A stretch of 30,948 nt of DNA from Erysipelotrichaceae bacterium (GTDB lineage: Bacteria > Bacillota_I > Bacilli_A > Erysipelotrichales > Erysipelotrichaceae): NCBI GenBank assembly GCA_016302195.1, contig JAEDOA010000007.1:1-30948 (forward strand). The letters run 5' to 3'. Positions within the stretch are counted from its first letter, which is position 1. The number at the start of each line of letters is the position of its first letter. Of this stretch, positions 24,595 through 30,948 are shown in pieces. The position numbers and the translations under genes were made by a program. Below the pieces are notes generated by a model. That model made no database searches. It worked only from the letters and a program-made list of their open reading frames with translations, and was not told where the DNA came from.

Positions 24595-25809
24595 ATGTAT
24601 AATCTTGATGAGGAAAAGGTTTTTAGAGATCCTATCGCTGGCTATGTTAGAGTCAATAATGAAATAGTATGGCGTTGCATTGAAAGCAGGGAATTTCAAA
24701 GATTAAAAAGAATAAAACAGCTAGGGTCAACATTTATGGTTTATCACACCGGAGAACATTCTCGATTTTCTCATTCCTTAGGAGTGTATGAAATAATCAG
24801 AAGAATGGTTAACGAGGTGAAAGATTTGAATAATGGTCTTTCAGATTACGATAAAACAATTGTGATGCTAGCAGGCTTATTACATGATATTGGGCATGCA
24901 CCTTTTTCTCATTCTTTTGAAAGCATATTAAACAAAAAACATGAGGACTATACAATTAGTATAATTACTGAAAAATCCGAAGTTAACGATATCTTAAATT
25001 CATATTCTTCATCTTTATCGGCTGATATCGCAAGCATTATCAAAGGTACTTATCATAATTCAATATTGTGTCAATTAGTTAGTTCGCAACTAGATGCTGA
25101 TAGAATGGATTATCTATTAAGAGACAGCTATTTTACAGGAACAAAATATGGTGAATTTGATTTGGAGAGAATATTAAGAACATTAAGAGTTGCTGATGGT
25201 AAAGTTGTGATTAAATCTAGTGGAATGCATACAATTGAAGATTACATCATGGCTAGATATCATATGTATTGGCAGGTGTATTATCATCCTGTTAGTAGAA
25301 GTTATGATGTATTATTAGAAAAACTGTTTTTAAGATTAAAGGATCTATACATAGAAAATTCAGACAAAATTGTACAACAATATCCTATGTTTAAAGATTT
25401 GCTGGAAAACGAAACCCTGACAAATGATCAAATGTATCATCTTGATGATAGCTGCTGTCATTATGGTTTTCAATTAATGTGTCAAAATGATGATAAGATA
25501 CTAGCGGATTTAGCCTATAGAGTATTAAACAGACGCTTATTTAAATATTGTTCAATTGATAAAAAGGACCAGATATATAATATGGTAGTTGAGCATGGTT
25601 TTAATCCAAAATACTATTTTTCACAAGATATTCAAATTCAAAACCCATATAAACCATATTCCAATGAGATATCAAGCATTTGGGTAGTAAAAGATGGTGG
25701 AGAAATAGTAGAATTGTCAAATGAAAGCAGAATAGTATCATCTATTTGCCAAAACAATCAATATAAAGATGAAAAGGTGTTCTTTCCCAAGGAAGTAATA
25801 AATGATTGA
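24595..25809 (+). CDS. HD-domain phosphohydrolase (YwfO/dNTPase-like)
   Basis: A metal-dependent HD-superfamily enzyme of 404 residues, close to the YwfO/EF1143 group of SAMHD1-like dNTP triphosphohydrolases. It opens with KVFRDPIAGYVRV and FQRLKRIKQLG. Metal ligands are His60 (RFSHSLG), His97-Asp98 (LLHDIGHAPFSHSFE) and Asp167 (SQLDADRMDYLLRD). AGGAGG lies 5-6 nt before the ATG. Its end overlaps the next gene by 8 nt, so it is linked to a lipoate-ligase homologue. The substrate could be dNTPs or another nucleotide. Confidence 0.92.
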   Translation: MYNLDEEKVFRDPIAGYVRVNNEIVWRCIESREFQRLKRIKQLGSTFMVYHTGEHSRFSHSLGVYEIIRRMVNEVKDLNNGLSDYDKTIVMLAGLLHDIGHAPFSHSFESILNKKHEDYTISIITEKSEVNDILNSYSSSLSADIASIIKGTYHNSILCQLVSSQLDADRMDYLLRDSYFTGTKYGEFDLERILRTLRVADGKVVIKSSGMHTIEDYIMARYHMYWQVYYHPVSRSYDVLLEKLFLRLKDLYIENSDKIVQQYPMFKDLLENETLTNDQMYHLDDSCCHYGFQLMCQNDDKILADLAYRVLNRRLFKYCSIDKKDQIYNMVVEHGFNPKYYFSQDIQIQNPYKPYSNEISSIWVVKDGGEIVELSNESRIVSSICQNNQYKDEKVFFPKEVIND

Positions 25810-26752
25810 AAAAGTGTATTTCGTAGATAGTGATAATGTTAATCCATATCACAATCAGGCATTGCTAGAGTATTATTTTCATAACATACCGGATGATAGT
25901 ATGGTTTTCATGTTGTGGCAGAATAATAATTCAGTACTAGTAGGAAATGATAAATCAGTTTATCAACAAACTGTTATTTCCCAACTTGAAATAGAACACG
26001 CTTATTTATGTAGAAGAAAAACATTAGGAAGAACCGTATATAATGATTTAGGTGTATTAAATTATGCCTTTATCATGTATCTAAATAATTATGATATAAA
26101 AAATCAAATAAACGTTATCTATCAAGCTCTAAGAAAACTATCAATACCAGTTTATTTAAATAACGAAAATGAAATATGCTTAAATAATAAGTTGGTAACA
26201 AATAATTTCTATCTAACAAAAAACGAACAATGTCTTCATACAGGCAGTATTTATTGGGATTGCGACAAAATAAAAAGAGCAAAGCTGCTGAAAGAAAAAA
26301 TAAGCCGTAATGAAATAATAAATATAACTGAAGAGAACCCATTGATCTATTATAGCGAGGTAAAAAAACAAATTTTACAATCTATAGCTGACAAGTATGG
26401 AAAAATCTTTAGAATCGCTTTGGAAGAAGACCTAATGGAACAGGTTGAAAGCTTTAGAAGCTATCAATACATTTATCAGCCAGAAAAGCCTTATACTATT
26501 ATTGTGAAAGAAGACTGTGATTTTTCATCGGTGGTAATCTATTGTGATATGATAAAAAGACAAATACTTCATATGGATATCTATCTTGAAAAGGAGAATC
26601 TAGCTATTAAGCAATTAATATGGCAAGTATTCGAAAAAATGATAATTGATGACGTGATTTTTAAAAAAAGAATAAAGGATGTTGATAGTAAGTATCAAAG
26701 TTCCCTTCTAAAAATATATATGGCAATTAAGAAAGAGAGTTATAGAATATGA
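25802..26752 (+). CDS. Diverged lipoate-protein ligase A homologue
   Basis: A 316-residue protein with the LplA/biotin-ligase fold. Family markers are NPYHNQALLEYYF (compare NPYxNLALEExL), VFMLWQNNNSVLVGND, and NDLGVLNYAFI after the active loop. The normally near-invariant lipoyl-AMP loop RRxSGGGAVYHD is RRKTLGRTVYND here (71-82), so the glycine triplet is gone. Lys130 (NNKLVTNNF) aligns with the catalytic Lys, but the following SG is lost. The C-terminal region is recognisable but weak. AAGGAAG precedes the ATG. It overlaps its neighbours by 8 and 4 nt. It may use another substrate or be non-catalytic. Confidence 0.75.
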   Translation: MIEKVYFVDSDNVNPYHNQALLEYYFHNIPDDSMVFMLWQNNNSVLVGNDKSVYQQTVISQLEIEHAYLCRRKTLGRTVYNDLGVLNYAFIMYLNNYDIKNQINVIYQALRKLSIPVYLNNENEICLNNKLVTNNFYLTKNEQCLHTGSIYWDCDKIKRAKLLKEKISRNEIINITEENPLIYYSEVKKQILQSIADKYGKIFRIALEEDLMEQVESFRSYQYIYQPEKPYTIIVKEDCDFSSVVIYCDMIKRQILHMDIYLEKENLAIKQLIWQVFEKMIIDDVIFKKRIKDVDSKYQSSLLKIYMAIKKESYRI

Positions 26753-27360
26753 GTAATAAAAAAGTGATTAGATTAGTTTTGATGTTTCTAAGCGCAATTA
26801 TTATTGGTCTTGGAATCAGTTTTTTTGTAAACGCGAAGCTAGGTGCTGATGCGATGACGACCTTTGAAGAGGGGTTATCAAACACGTTACATTTAGATTT
26901 ATCAATATGTCTAATTATCGCAAATGGTATATTTGTCTTATTAACACTATTGATTGATAGAAAGTCTCTTCATTTAACAACACTTGTTTATCCGCTATTT
27001 ATCTCATTAGGTATAAAAATATCATCGTTATTTGTTCCTTCTTTAGATAATATTCTGATTAGAGTGTTCTTTATGTTACTAGCTTTGATTATTATCGGAA
27101 TGGGAATCGGATTAGCAGTTGTTTGTGATAGTGGGAATAATCCTTATGATGGATTTGTTGTAAGCTTAAGTAGAATCACAAAAATTCAGTTTAGATATGT
27201 AAGAGCAGTTTGTGATTTAGTGGTATTAGCTTTTGGAGTATTGTTGAAAGGAAGCTTTGGTATAGGAACCTTTGTGGCAATTCTGTTACAAGGAACCGTT
27301 GGTCAGTTTTTCATTGAGTTTTTTTCAAAGAACAAAACTATCAATAATTTGACTAAATAA
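26749..27360 (+). CDS. YczE/YitT-type integral membrane protein
   Basis: A 203-residue protein with five probable transmembrane helices and the family patterns GLGISFFVNAKLGADAMTT and GMGIGLAVVCDSGNNPYDGF, as in YczE/YyaS membrane proteins of Bacilli. The function of the family is not established; YczE is linked to non-ribosomal peptide production in Bacillus. Its ATG overlaps the lipoate-ligase homologue stop (ATGA), so it is the last gene of the HD-LplA-YczE run. No clear terminator follows. Confidence 0.78.
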   Translation: MSNKKVIRLVLMFLSAIIIGLGISFFVNAKLGADAMTTFEEGLSNTLHLDLSICLIIANGIFVLLTLLIDRKSLHLTTLVYPLFISLGIKISSLFVPSLDNILIRVFFMLLALIIIGMGIGLAVVCDSGNNPYDGFVVSLSRITKIQFRYVRAVCDLVVLAFGVLLKGSFGIGTFVAILLQGTVGQFFIEFFSKNKTINNLTK

Positions 27361-27507
27361 CAAACCTATTACACCAATCGATTCTGACAACCTATTAAAA
27401 TCTTTTAAGATGATATCTTGAATATATAAAAAGTCTTTATTTGTTTAATTATGCAGTTTGCGATCAATAAAAAGGTCAAAAATCAAGATAAAATTGCATA
27501 AAAAGTA

Positions 27508-27545
27508 TTGCATTTAATCAGTGTGATTATTATAATCATAATCAC
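27508..27545 (+). promoter_or_regulatory. rpoE promoter under a 7-1-7 palindrome
   Basis: TTGCAT (27508-27513) and TATAAT (27531-27536) are spaced by 17 bp. TGATTAT-T-ATAATCA (27524-27538) is a perfect 15-bp palindrome covering the -10 box, and a further half-site extends it to GTGATTAT-N7-ATAATCAC (27523-27545). The 7-1-7 layout resembles Fur/PerR-family operators. The 27361-27507 stretch upstream shows no gene. Confidence 0.7.
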
Positions 27546-27563
27546 GTATAGGAGATGACAAGA

Positions 27564-27893
27564 TTGAATACAACAGCAGTTGATGTTGCCTATAACTTAT
27601 TACTTAATTGTAAGGAAGGAATGGCATTTAAAGATTTGTGGCAAAAGGTTGTCAACGAAATGGGTTATGATGAAAAAATTGCCTCAAGAAAAATTTCACA
27701 ATTTTATACTAATTTATCTTTAGATGGCAGATTCATTAATTTGGAAAACAATTACTGGAATTTGAAAATGCATTGTAAATACGACGAGGTTGCCATTAAG
27801 GAAGATGAATTACAAGATGGTGATGAATCTGATGAAGAAATCGATGACGATTATTCAGAAGAGGAAGAAGTCATCGAAGAAGATGAGTATTAA
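27564..27893 (+). CDS. rpoE: RNA polymerase delta subunit
   Basis: The Gram-positive delta factor, which binds RNA polymerase, lowers non-specific binding and aids recycling. The N-terminal HARE-HTH domain (about 1-75) shows VDVAYNLLLNCKEGMAFKD and ISQFYTNLSLDGRFINL. The C-terminus is a disordered acidic tail rich in Asp and Glu. At about 109 residues it is shorter than the Bacillus subtilis protein because the tail is short. An ATG at 27555 directly abuts GGAG, which is too close; the in-frame TTG at 27564 has 9-nt spacing and gives the usual start, so TTG is preferred. Monocistronic with a strong promoter and terminator. Confidence 0.92.
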   Translation: MNTTAVDVAYNLLLNCKEGMAFKDLWQKVVNEMGYDEKIASRKISQFYTNLSLDGRFINLENNYWNLKMHCKYDEVAIKEDELQDGDESDEEIDDDYSEEEEVIEEDEY

Positions 27894-27901
27894 ACCAAAT
27901 G

Positions 27902-27930
27902 AAAAGTGATCTTAAGAAATCACTTTTTTA
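27902..27930 (+). terminator. rpoE terminator, shared with the protease gene
   Basis: AAAAGTGAT (27902-27910) pairs with ATCACTTTT (27919-27927), followed by T-rich DNA. The stop codon of the convergent protease gene lies at its right edge, so the hairpin could serve both strands, though the leftward T-tail is weak. Confidence 0.85.
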
Positions 27931-30084
27931 ATTTTTCATATTTTCACTCCAATATGTTTGTTGATAAATATCTTTTATTTGATAACTAGCGACATAATCT
28001 TGGTTATTAATATAGACATCAGCTAAATATAACTGATCAACAATAGTAATAGGATCATTTAGGATGTAATTATCTTGGAAGGTTCCATCATAATTGTAAT
28101 AATCGCAAACAAATTCAATTACATCACCTTTATTAAGGGATACTACACTTTTTGAAACTAAACCACTATCATTATCGAAAGTTGCTCCAACAATTTCTAT
28201 ACCATAATCATCGATATATACAAGTAGATTAGCGCTTATGCCATTTAATAAAACGGGAATCGTACCTGTTGTAATGAAGTTATCATTATCAATGGTGCTA
28301 TCCTGATAATAGAATGGAACTACCTGCCAGTTTTCATTATCTATACTGCAAGCTAGCCAAGTCATTTCATCAATTTTTAACAGGTTACCCGATTTATCTG
28401 TTTCGAAATAGTTATCACTACCTAAATCAATATAACCAATCCCATCATCAATGAAAACGTTCAACTGAATGCTTTCAATCATAGACCATTGCTTTTCACT
28501 TACTTTTATTTTGTCATTAGTCCAATTTAAATCAACATCGAAATGGTTTTCATATAAATATTGAGATATACTTCTATCGAACATGCTGTTTAATAAATAA
28601 CTAATACCATAACTGAATAATGCCGAATATGGATCACTTTGCTGAGTTGAATCAGAATTAATAAAGGAATTTATTAAACTGTAGATTAATTCAGCAGAAC
28701 CTTGGCTATCATATTGACTAGTATCATAACCATCAAATGATTGAGATGGAGAATGAGAACCTCCAGAAGCCACTTGGCCAGCTGATTGATATGAAGCAAA
28801 AGCTCTAATACAATCTGAATAATCGCTATTCATATTAATTGAATCATATGTGTTAAGAACAGTATTGATATATCTTGTCGAACGATATGGAAAATAAATT
28901 GACAAACCATAACTATTATTCATGGTATTTGATACTTTGTTGTACTTAATACATTTTAGAATATCATTAGACAATTCTTTTGCTTCAGTTGTGTCTAGTT
29001 TATATGCAAAATCAACTAAGTCCACTAAATCCAGTTTGGAGCTGGTTGCGAACTCTCTAGTATTAACTCGAGCATTTACAACAGTTTTATATTGATTGTT
29101 ATTGATTAAATCAGTTGTTGAAATTGAAAAGTTTGATAATGAGTCAAAAACTGTTTCGGATAATTCGTTTAGGTCGATGACTGATAGAGTTGCTGGCTGT
29201 TTTGGGGTATCCTTTGCACAGGTGCTAACAAAGCTATCTGCAATCACTTTTCCTAAATTAACGGTATCTATTGATGTGTTGCTGCTAAGAGTATTAAGCC
29301 AATCAGTATAATACCAACCAATTCCAGGTTCTGATTCTTCAGAAGCAATAAGATAGTCTGCGTGCTCACTTAACATAATCGCTGTTTCCAAATTGGCCAT
29401 AAGACAAGCATCAAAACCAACAAAATCAAATTGAACACCGGCTTCTGTCAAAGCTTGATCGATTTGAGCTAATGACATAGATCCTGAATTAGGATACTTT
29501 TCGTCATAGCCATATCCGCTAACAGTTCCTGCTCCATGATCCCACATAATTAGTTCGTAACGATTAGCTGGAAAGTTGATACTGCAATAATCTATAAAAT
29601 CCACAAGTGTATCTGGGTTGGTCATAGCTGCTGAACCAGCATTATCTACCAAACACTTGATTTGCCCAGATCCCAATACTTTATATATCTGATTGTATCT
29701 AGTAGATATTCCATCGATATGCCATTTTGTAGTTCCTCCAGTATAAACAATAAGATTGACATTACTTGCTAGTTTAGCATTTGCCATCTCTTGTAAATCA
29801 TATGAACCCATCATCGCTTGTGATTCCAAATCAGATCCACACATATAAAGCATAATAGTAACTACATCTTTATTATTTCCTAAAATAGTTGTTTTCTTTT
29901 GACTTGAATAACTACTATTAGGATTTAATACACCATTGTTAGAAGTGGTTGACCATGAAGATGTATTATAAGAACTATTTGATTGGCTGGAGTAATTAAA
30001 AGAAAAACCTTTGTCATAATTTGTCTTTGCACAGCAGCCAACTAGAAGAGAAAAAATCGCAAATAGAATAATAATTTTTTTCAT
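27928..30084 (-). CDS. Clostripain-family (C11) cysteine protease lipoprotein
   Basis: An exported 718-residue cysteine peptidase. The N-terminus has a lipoprotein signal with lipobox LLVGC (lipid-bearing Cys17). A Ser/Asn-rich flexible linker follows (about 27-65), then the C11 catalytic domain opening with VVTIMLYMCGSDLES. The catalytic dyad is His183 in MWDHGAG and Cys227 in GFDACLMANLE. The C-terminal 250 residues are a beta-rich part without a recognised domain, preceded by a Ser/Gly-rich stretch (about 440-490). It is the third gene of a cassette behind a zinc-ribbon protein and a 51-residue protein. Its start lies 1 nt after the stop of the small gene, and GGGA inside that gene serves as ribosome site. 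Confidence 0.9.
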   Translation of the reverse strand: MKKIIILFAIFSLLVGCCAKTNYDKGFSFNYSSQSNSSYNTSSWSTTSNNGVLNPNSSYSSQKKTTILGNNKDVVTIMLYMCGSDLESQAMMGSYDLQEMANAKLASNVNLIVYTGGTTKWHIDGISTRYNQIYKVLGSGQIKCLVDNAGSAAMTNPDTLVDFIDYCSINFPANRYELIMWDHGAGTVSGYGYDEKYPNSGSMSLAQIDQALTEAGVQFDFVGFDACLMANLETAIMLSEHADYLIASEESEPGIGWYYTDWLNTLSSNTSIDTVNLGKVIADSFVSTCAKDTPKQPATLSVIDLNELSETVFDSLSNFSISTTDLINNNQYKTVVNARVNTREFATSSKLDLVDLVDFAYKLDTTEAKELSNDILKCIKYNKVSNTMNNSYGLSIYFPYRSTRYINTVLNTYDSINMNSDYSDCIRAFASYQSAGQVASGGSHSPSQSFDGYDTSQYDSQGSAELIYSLINSFINSDSTQQSDPYSALFSYGISYLLNSMFDRSISQYLYENHFDVDLNWTNDKIKVSEKQWSMIESIQLNVFIDDGIGYIDLGSDNYFETDKSGNLLKIDEMTWLACSIDNENWQVVPFYYQDSTIDNDNFITTGTIPVLLNGISANLLVYIDDYGIEIVGATFDNDSGLVSKSVVSLNKGDVIEFVCDYYNYDGTFQDNYILNDPITIVDQLYLADVYINNQDYVASYQIKDIYQQTYWSENMKN

Positions 30085-30085
30085 A

Positions 30086-30241
30086 TCATTTTCCCTTTTT
30101 TAGAATACTTTTAAACAAACTGGCAAACAAGGATTCTTTTCGATTGTTTTGACCTAAGCCTAAAGCTTTGTCCTGTTTTTTAATTTCTGCAACATTTCCG
30201 TTTGTTATGTGCTTTTTTCTTGAATTAACTTGCTGAGTCAT
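30086..30241 (-). CDS. Small basic protein of 51 residues, unknown
   Basis: An open frame of 51 codons (MTQQVNSRKK...) with a perfect GGAGGT 8 nt before the ATG. It fits exactly between its neighbours: one base after the zinc-ribbon stop and one base before the protease ATG. It is rich in Lys, Arg, Asn and Gln, has an ALGLGQ turn in the middle and an amphipathic C-terminus (SLFASLFKSILKKGK) that could lie on a membrane. There is no signal peptide. No family is recognised. Confidence 0.75.
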   Translation of the reverse strand: MTQQVNSRKKHITNGNVAEIKKQDKALGLGQNNRKESLFASLFKSILKKGK

Positions 30242-30242
30242 T

Positions 30243-30833
30243 TTATTTACCTCCCTGTGTATTTATTTTATATTTTGTATAATCAACATCTAATTGAAAA
30301 CTGTTAATTATAGTATCTACTAATAAAATAGCCTGATTAATTGTATCGTTGTAGATATCGCTATTAAACTCAATAGCTGAAAATTGATTTACTTTAAAAG
30401 ATAAAGAAGTTATTTCAGAGTTAATTAGATTGATATTAATAAAAATGTCGCAGCAATTATTCTCATTATTTACTTTTTGAATTTGGATTGATTCTATGCT
30501 GTCAGCTCTAATTACATCGCTATTATCTGCTACTAAGTCCATTGCCTTACTAATAACAAATTCTCTGTTTTCACTGTCGATATATAAAGAATATCGACCT
30601 TTAATAACTTTATTAAATTTAAAATTCTTTATATGTTCTAAATTTTTTGTTCTATATTGTAAATGATTTTCAATATCCTGTAGGCTAAGCTGTTTTAATT
30701 GCTTATCTGTTAGCCATTTAGATAATTCTTCAGCACAGTTTCGACAAATAATTCCATCTTTTAGTACTTTACTGCCATAGGGAGTAAGCTTAGAGTGGCA
30801 TAAATCACAATTTAATTCGATAAATGTATCCAT
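30243..30833 (-). CDS. Zinc-ribbon protein, DUF4428-like
   Basis: A 196-residue protein beginning with a four-cysteine zinc ribbon (Cys9, Cys12, Cys30, Cys33; CDLC...CRNC). A helical linker of the kind LTDKQLKQLSLQDIENHLQYR follows in parts (about 41-61), then a beta-rich domain with KGRYSLYID and EFVISKAMDLV. The order zinc finger, short helix, YIDxxxxxFVI fits DUF4428-type proteins, whose role is unknown. It has no signal peptide, so it is cytoplasmic. GAGG lies 7 nt before the ATG. It is the first gene of the cassette ending in the clostripain-type lipoprotein. Confidence 0.75.
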   Translation of the reverse strand: MDTFIELNCDLCHSKLTPYGSKVLKDGIICRNCAEELSKWLTDKQLKQLSLQDIENHLQYRTKNLEHIKNFKFNKVIKGRYSLYIDSENREFVISKAMDLVADNSDVIRADSIESIQIQKVNNENNCCDIFININLINSEITSLSFKVNQFSAIEFNSDIYNDTINQAILLVDTIINSFQLDVDYTKYKINTQGGK

Positions 30834-30857
30834 GTTATAACCTCAATTCTTGTTAAT

Positions 30858-30866
30858 ATAATAACA
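30858..30866 (-). promoter_or_regulatory. Extended -10 promoter of the protease cassette
   Basis: The minus strand reads TGTTATTAT, an extended -10 element 25 nt before the zinc-ribbon ATG and just after a terminator, making this the probable start of the cassette transcript. Confidence 0.55.
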
Positions 30867-30875
30867 TATTTGAAA

Positions 30876-30906
30876 ATAAAAATATAAAAGCAGGTATAAT
30901 ACCTGC
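30876..30906 (-). terminator. Terminator of an off-window minus-strand gene
   Basis: GCAGGTA (30890-30896) pairs with TACCTGC (30900-30906) through a 3-nt loop, followed on the minus strand by a T-rich tail. It ends a gene to the right of the window and isolates the cassette. Bases 30907-30948 show nothing further. Confidence 0.75.
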
Positions 30907-30948
30907 AATGTACTATAAATTATGATAAATAAATAACATTCTATCTTT

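Noticed and set aside
27443..27515. Repeated TTGCAT and TATGCA words before rpoE
   Set aside because: Only short AT-rich direct repeats; one copy is explained by the -35 box.

Overview
The window is AT-rich, tightly packed bacterial DNA holding a chromosomal replication origin of a low-GC Bacillota (Firmicutes). The order dnaA, dnaN, yaaA (S4 domain), recF, gyrB, gyrA, serS, an RNA polymerase delta subunit, a serine T-box leader and Bacillus-type parS sites all point there. TGA is used as an ordinary stop (for example 22864-22866 and 25807-25809), so this is not a Mycoplasma-type code. Gene content suggests an Erysipelotrichia-like gut Firmicute, but that placement is inference. No rRNA, tRNA, CRISPR array, insertion sequence or prophage was seen.

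Left arm (1-10222, all minus strand, running away from the origin). Two perfect parS sites (70-85 and 125-140) lie between convergent terminators. Then, reading leftward from the origin: dnaA; a dnaA-dnaN gap with DnaA boxes and a trio-like AT-rich element; dnaN with a strong terminator; a new promoter for yaaA-recF-gyrB-gyrA; and a separately transcribed serS behind a serine T-box. Origin (10223-10585): about 14 DnaA-box-like 9-mers on both strands around AT-rich tracts, making oriC bipartite with the dnaA-dnaN gap.

Right arm, 10586-20123. Beside oriC sits a two-gene secreted/surface pair: an SH3-glucosaminidase-dockerin protein with a putatively leaderless start, and a cohesin-like/cadherin-like membrane-anchored protein. 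These are followed by an HtrA protease and a prepilin peptidase whose start codon lies in a terminator loop. A minus-strand (head-on) block carries gpmI, a small export-type membrane protein, a NADAR-domain protein and a GNAT acetyltransferase. Then comes a plus-strand AI-2E/YtvI-type permease.

Right arm, 20180-30948. A three-gene flavin/iron-sulfur dehydrogenase operon (GlpA-like with a BFD domain, an FAD/NAD oxidoreductase, and DUF1667) is followed by a lipid kinase, a stand-alone riboflavin kinase domain, an HD phosphohydrolase, a strongly diverged lipoate-ligase homologue and a YczE-type membrane protein. The last three overlap one another. The delta subunit gene rpoE has a consensus promoter covered by a 7-1-7 palindrome. 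The window ends with a minus-strand cassette of a zinc-ribbon protein, a previously unlisted 51-residue basic protein and a clostripain-type lipoprotein protease. The best candidates for new biology are this cassette, the dockerin/cohesin pair beside oriC, and the diverged lipoate-ligase homologue.
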